Origin: Nonomuraea corallina
GTDB taxonomy: Bacteria; Actinomycetota; Actinomycetes; Streptosporangiales; Streptosporangiaceae
Reading direction: 5' to 3'
NCBI RefSeq assembly: GCF_027620315.1
Contig: NZ_JAPNNL010000072.1
Span: 1 to 32,759 of the forward strand
Length of the DNA: 32,759 bases
The position numbers and the translations under genes are program-made. Positions 29,038 to 32,759 of the stretch are shown here, one piece after another (the stretch's first letter is position 1; the number at the start of each line of letters is the position of its first letter). The notes below the pieces were generated by a model. The model did not search any database and was not told the DNA's origin. It saw only the letters and a list, made by a program, of their open reading frames with translations.

Positions 29038-31863
29038 TTGGCCGACGGCGTCGTCATCCGGCTCCTGGGGCCGGTCACCGCCGCGCGTGACGGCGCGTGG
29101 ATCGATCTCGGCTCACCACGCAGACAGGCGCTCGTGGCGGTCCTCGCCGCGTGTCCCGGGCGGGTGGTGCCGATGCTCCGGATCATCGACAGCATCTGGG
29201 GCGACGCCCCGCCCAGGACGGCCGAGCAGAGCGTCTACACCTACGTGGCCGGGCTCAGGAACGTGCTGGAGCCGTCCCGCGGGCGGCGCGAGCCGTCGAG
29301 GCTGCTGGCCGGCGGCGCCGGCGGCTACCGGCTCCAGCTCGACTCCTCCCGAGTCGACGCCCTCGTCTTCACCGAGCGGGTCGACCGGGCCCGCCGCGCC
29401 CTCGCACGCGGCGACTACGCGGGCGTGCTGTCCGACCTCGACGAGGCCATCGGCCTGTGGCACGGTGAGGCGCTGACGGGTGTGCCCGGGCCCTTCGCCG
29501 AAGGCGAGCGCGACCGGCTGACCGAGCTGCGTCTGGCCGCCCAGGAGTTCCGGGCGGAGGCGCTGCTGGGGCTCGACCGCCCGCAGGACGCGCTGACGCC
29601 GCTGCGGACCATGATCCGTCGCCACCCGCTCTGCGAACGCCCGCGCGAGCTGCTGATGCTGGCCCTGCTTCGGTGCGGCAGGCCCGCCGAGTCCCTGGTG
29701 ATCTACGACGACAGCCGCAGGGTGCTCCGCGCGGAGCTGGGCGCCGAGCCGGGAGAGGCGCTGCGCCGCGCCCGCCAGCTGGCGCTCGCCGGCGGGACGG
29801 CCGATCGGCTGGGCGGCGGGCGGTCCCCGCTGCCTCGCCAGCTGCCCAGGGACCTGACCGGGTTCGTCGGCAGGGCCGCGGAGATCATCCGGCTGAAAGG
29901 GCTGCTCGCGCCGTGGGACGGCGCCGCTCCGCACCCTCTCGTGGTCATCTCCGGTCCGCCGGGTGTGGGCAAGTCGGCGCTGGCGGTGCGGATCGGCAAT
30001 CTGGTCAAGGACCGCTACCCCGACGGCCAGCTGTACGTCAACCTGCGCGGGGCGACGGTCGGCCTGCCGGGCCTCGATCCGCTGGACGTGCTGGGCCGCT
30101 TCCTGCGCGCGTCCGGCGTCGACGGCGACGCCATCCCCGGCGACGTGGACGAGGCGGCGGCGCTGTGGCGGAGCACGCTGGCGGGCAGGCGCACGCTCGT
30201 CCTGCTGGACGACGCGGCCGGGCTCCGGCAGATCCTGCCGCTCATCCACGCTCCTTCGGGCACCGCGGTCGTGGTGACCAGTCGCGAGACGCTCGCCGCC
30301 GGCGACGACTGCGTCCAGCTCCACCTGCCCCGGCTGTCACTGTCGGAGTCGGTCACGGTCCTGGCCAAGCTGGCGGGAGCCGAACGGATGGCGGCGCACC
30401 CCGAGGAGACGGCCGGCCTGGTCCGGCTCTGCGACGGCCTGCCGCTAGCGCTGCGCATCGCGGGCGCGCGCCTGGCCGACCGCCCGACCTGGAGCGTGTC
30501 GGCGCTCACCGACCGCCTGCGCGACGAGCGCCGCAGGCTGCACGAGCTGGAGGCGGGCGAGCTCGCGGTACGGGCCAGCCTGGCCGCGAGCTGGAGCGCC
30601 CTCGCCGGCAGCGCCAGGCCGGTCGACCGGCTGGCCGCCCGCGCCCTCGGCCTGCTCGGCCTGCTCCACCTGCACGACGTGACGGCGGTGGTGGCCGCGG
30701 CGCTGCTCGGCGCCGGCCCGGACGAGGCCGAGCGGGCGCTGGAACGCCTGGTGGACGCGCACCTGCTGGAACACCGCGCCGATCCCGGCCGCTACCAGCT
30801 TCATGACCTGGTCCGGCTGTTCGCGGCCGAGATGGCGCCGGGCGACGCGACCGCGCCTCTCACCCGGGCGCTGAGCTACTACATCGCCTCGGCCCGGCTG
30901 GCCGTCATCACCATGGACCCGCACCGGGTGCAGGCGGAGGGTCCCGAGGTCGACGCCGTCCCGCACTCCGTCGGCGGCCCGGACGAGGCGATCGCCTGGC
31001 TGGCCGGGGAGGAGGCCAACCTGGTCGCCGCCGCCGCCCAGGCCATGTCGAGCCCCCACACGGAGCTGGCCAGGCTCGGCGTGGCGCTGTGCTTCTCGCT
31101 CTTCTGGTACCAGCACTACGCGCACGAGCCGGGTCCGCTGATCACGCTGAACCGGCAGGCGCTGGAGCTCTGCGAACGGCTGGGCGACCGGCTCGGCGCC
31201 TATCACGCGCACGGCCACCTCTCCTGCGGCCTGTTCATGCAAGGGAAGGCGGAGAGCATGGACCACCTGCAGGCGCAGCTCGTCCTGGCCGGGGAGCTGG
31301 GCGACCGCTTCAGCGAGCAGCGCACGCTGGGCAATCTGGCCAACCAGGCGAACGAGCAGGGGCTGTACGAGCAGGCGCTCGACCATGCCCGCCGGCAACT
31401 GGCCCTGGCCCGCGGCATCGGCGCCGCCGTCGGCGTGCGCTACGCGCTGATGATGCTGGGGCGGGCCTGTCAGGGACTCGGCCGCCCGGCCGAGGCTCGC
31501 CGGCACCTGAGGGCGGCGCTGGCCGCCGCCGAGCGGATCGGCGACACCGGCCAGGCGATGAATGTGCTCCTGATCCTCGGCGAGGTCTGCCTCGACGAGG
31601 GCGACCCGGCCGCGGCCGCCGGCCATCTGGAGCGTGCCCTGGCGGCGAACCGGTCCCACGGCAACCGGCTCGGCGTGCTGCAGTGCCTCGTCCTGTTGTC
31701 CAGGGCGCACCGGGCACGGGATGACGCCCAGGCCGCCCTGCCGTACGTCGCCGAGGCGGTGCCGCTGGCCGCCGCGCTGGAGAACGCCAAGTGGCGCGGG
31801 GCGGCGGAGAGCGAGCAGCGGATGGTGCACGGTCTGGTCGGCGTCCCTGCGGTGCGCGTGTGA
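29038..31863 (+). CDS. SARP-NB-ARC-TPR transcriptional activator (AfsR-like)
   Basis: 941 residues. Order: OmpR-type winged helix at 5-100 (IRLLGPVTAARDGAWIDLGS, SVYTYVAGLRNVLEPSRG), bacterial activator domain (BTAD) at about 105-250, NB-ARC ATPase from about 280 with Walker A GPPGVGKS near 305-315, Walker B RTLVLLDDAAG and GLPLALRIAG, then TPRs from about 680 (EQGLYEQALDHARRQLALAR, GRPAEARRHLRAALAAAERI). SARPs activate genes of secondary metabolism by binding direct heptamers; none of those genes is in the window. TTG at 29038 is chosen because GGGGGAG lies 6 nt upstream and the family start (VIRLLGPV) follows at once. GTG at 28963 would add 25 residues. The target is unknown; the nearby AGTTCCA repeat is a candidate. 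Confidence 0.92.
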   Translation: MADGVVIRLLGPVTAARDGAWIDLGSPRRQALVAVLAACPGRVVPMLRIIDSIWGDAPPRTAEQSVYTYVAGLRNVLEPSRGRREPSRLLAGGAGGYRLQLDSSRVDALVFTERVDRARRALARGDYAGVLSDLDEAIGLWHGEALTGVPGPFAEGERDRLTELRLAAQEFRAEALLGLDRPQDALTPLRTMIRRHPLCERPRELLMLALLRCGRPAESLVIYDDSRRVLRAELGAEPGEALRRARQLALAGGTADRLGGGRSPLPRQLPRDLTGFVGRAAEIIRLKGLLAPWDGAAPHPLVVISGPPGVGKSALAVRIGNLVKDRYPDGQLYVNLRGATVGLPGLDPLDVLGRFLRASGVDGDAIPGDVDEAAALWRSTLAGRRTLVLLDDAAGLRQILPLIHAPSGTAVVVTSRETLAAGDDCVQLHLPRLSLSESVTVLAKLAGAERMAAHPEETAGLVRLCDGLPLALRIAGARLADRPTWSVSALTDRLRDERRRLHELEAGELAVRASLAASWSALAGSARPVDRLAARALGLLGLLHLHDVTAVVAAALLGAGPDEAERALERLVDAHLLEHRADPGRYQLHDLVRLFAAEMAPGDATAPLTRALSYYIASARLAVITMDPHRVQAEGPEVDAVPHSVGGPDEAIAWLAGEEANLVAAAAQAMSSPHTELARLGVALCFSLFWYQHYAHEPGPLITLNRQALELCERLGDRLGAYHAHGHLSCGLFMQGKAESMDHLQAQLVLAGELGDRFSEQRTLGNLANQANEQGLYEQALDHARRQLALARGIGAAVGVRYALMMLGRACQGLGRPAEARRHLRAALAAAERIGDTGQAMNVLLILGEVCLDEGDPAAAAGHLERALAANRSHGNRLGVLQCLVLLSRAHRARDDAQAALPYVAEAVPLAAALENAKWRGAAESEQRMVHGLVGVPAVRV

Positions 31864-31882
31864 GCGACGGGGACGGCGCTGG

Positions 31883-32759
31883 TCACCCCGCCCGCAGCGC
31901 CAGATAGAGGTCGACCCTGTCGGCCATCGTGGACAGATTCCTGCCGGTCAGCTCCTCCACCCGCTTGATGCGGTAGCGCACGGTGTTGACGTGCACGTGC
32001 ATCCGCTCGGCGCAGGCGTTCCAGGAGCCCGCGCAGTCGAGGAACGTGTCCAGCGTGCGCACCAGCTCCGACTGGTGCCCGGCGTCGTAGTCGAGCAGCG
32101 GGCTCAGCAGCCGGCGGGCGAACGAGCGGCGTACGTCGCCGGGGACGGTGGCCAGCAGCAGCGCGTGCGTGTAGATCTCGTCCGAGGTGACCACCCCGCC
32201 GCCGCGGGCCTGGGCGAGCCGCCGGGCGTGACCGGCCTCCTCGATGCCGCCGCGCAGGGCGGACGCGCCGGTCAGCGCGGCGCTCAGGCCGAGGCGGACG
32301 CGGACGTCCGGCAGCGCGGACAGGATCTCGGCCCCGGCGCGGAGCCGGGCGGCCAGCGCGGCGACGTCGTGGCCGCGCAGCGGCACCACGGCCAGCGCCC
32401 CGTCGGCGCCGGGCGGGGCGACGATCTCGCGGCCGAGGAGTTCCTCCAGCACCTGCCCGCCGAGCGTGGCCGGGTCGGGGCCGCGGGTCGCGCCGGGCCT
32501 GGGGACCGACGCGCTCACGACCGCGTACGGTTCGGCGACGTCCAGGCCGCAGGTGCGGAAGCGGGCGTTCAGCTCCGCCGCGTCGGCCCCGGCGAGCGCG
32601 GCGGACAGCAGCTCGCCGGCCAGGCGGCGCTCCACCCGCCGCCCCTCCTCCATCCGGCTGCGTTCCAGCGCGACGCAGGCCGCCAGCTCGTATCCGAGGT
32701 CGGCCCGGTCGAGCAGGTCGCCGTCGCAGGCCAGGAGCCAGCCGGCGGCCCGGTGGCCC
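31883..32759 (-). CDS. PucR/CdaR-type regulator, 5' end missing
   Basis: The frame is open to the window edge: ahead of Met at 32653 it continues as GWLLACDGDLLDRADLGYEL, LAACVALERSR, so that Met is internal. The visible 291 residues hold a GGDEF-like middle region (GGVVTSDEIYTHALLLATVP as its end) and the C-terminal PucR helix-turn-helix (NACAERMHVHVNTVRYRIKR followed by VEELTGRNLS). PucR proteins usually activate genes for purine or amino-acid use. It is convergent with the SARP gene, 19 bp between stops. An N-terminal sensing region must lie beyond the window. Confidence 0.92.
   Translation of the reverse strand, partial: GHRAAGWLLACDGDLLDRADLGYELAACVALERSRMEEGRRVERRLAGELLSAALAGADAAELNARFRTCGLDVAEPYAVVSASVPRPGATRGPDPATLGGQVLEELLGREIVAPPGADGALAVVPLRGHDVAALAARLRAGAEILSALPDVRVRLGLSAALTGASALRGGIEEAGHARRLAQARGGGVVTSDEIYTHALLLATVPGDVRRSFARRLLSPLLDYDAGHQSELVRTLDTFLDCAGSWNACAERMHVHVNTVRYRIKRVEELTGRNLSTMADRVDLYLALRAG

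Noticed and set aside
28963..31863. Secondary-metabolite gene cluster marked by the SARP
   Set aside because: No biosynthetic enzymes, carrier proteins or polyketide/peptide synthetases occur in the window; the SARP alone does not prove a cluster.

Overview
The window is high-GC actinomycete DNA, packed with genes on both strands. Codons prefer G/C at the third position, GTG starts are common, and many neighbouring genes overlap by 4 bp (GTGA or ATGA). A SARP regulator, an F420:NADPH oxidoreductase-like gene, a TioE-type double MerR regulator, a PucR-type regulator and a CopC/CopD-CtaG copper set all point to a filamentous actinomycete. A Streptosporangiales member (Nonomuraea-like) is my guess, not something the sequence proves. 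No rRNA, tRNA, CRISPR array, transposase or phage gene was found. The window cuts a gene at each end.

Layout. 1-2466: the tail of a NarL-type response regulator, then NAD+ synthetase. 2485-6328 (minus): a coupled three-gene set of a secreted beta-helix protein with membrane helices, a cupredoxin-like lipoprotein and a polytopic membrane protein. 6420-9883 (minus): a TetR regulator and two MFS exporters, with a palindromic operator candidate. 10032-10859: panB. 10972-13556 (minus): a trans-sulfuration PLP enzyme, an ArsR regulator and a threonine-dehydratase-like PLP enzyme, divergent from a MocR/PdxR-type regulator (13616-15259). 15417-19447: an alpha/beta hydrolase, an ABC exporter, a DesK-like histidine kinase and its response regulator, which is frameshifted. 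19467-20897 (minus): TioE-like regulator and F420 reductase. 21027-24510: a hypothetical protein, a LysR regulator, a small membrane protein, a conserved small protein, methionine aminopeptidase and an orphan histidine-kinase-type ATPase. 24687-27247 (minus): CopC and a CopD-CtaG fusion.

27292-31863 is the part most worth attention. An XRE-TPR regulator (minus) faces a 48-residue gene for a secreted peptide, followed by a large SARP-NB-ARC-TPR regulator. The peptide gene has a strong Shine-Dalgarno and a clear signal sequence, and its mature part would be about 19 residues ending in Cys-Cys. The 62-bp gap between the two divergent starts holds two identical 8-mers exactly 11 bp apart. The arrangement resembles RRNPP-type peptide signalling of Firmicutes, but the peptide shows no similarity I recognise. 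The pairing is an inference from gene order and domain architecture.

A second theme is tandem repeats. Units inside genes are multiples of three (30, 42, 15 and 6 bp). Units in intergenic DNA, or running over a gene end, are not (10, 11, 41 and 8 bp). Two of the coding repeats are low-complexity inserts in PLP-fold proteins.
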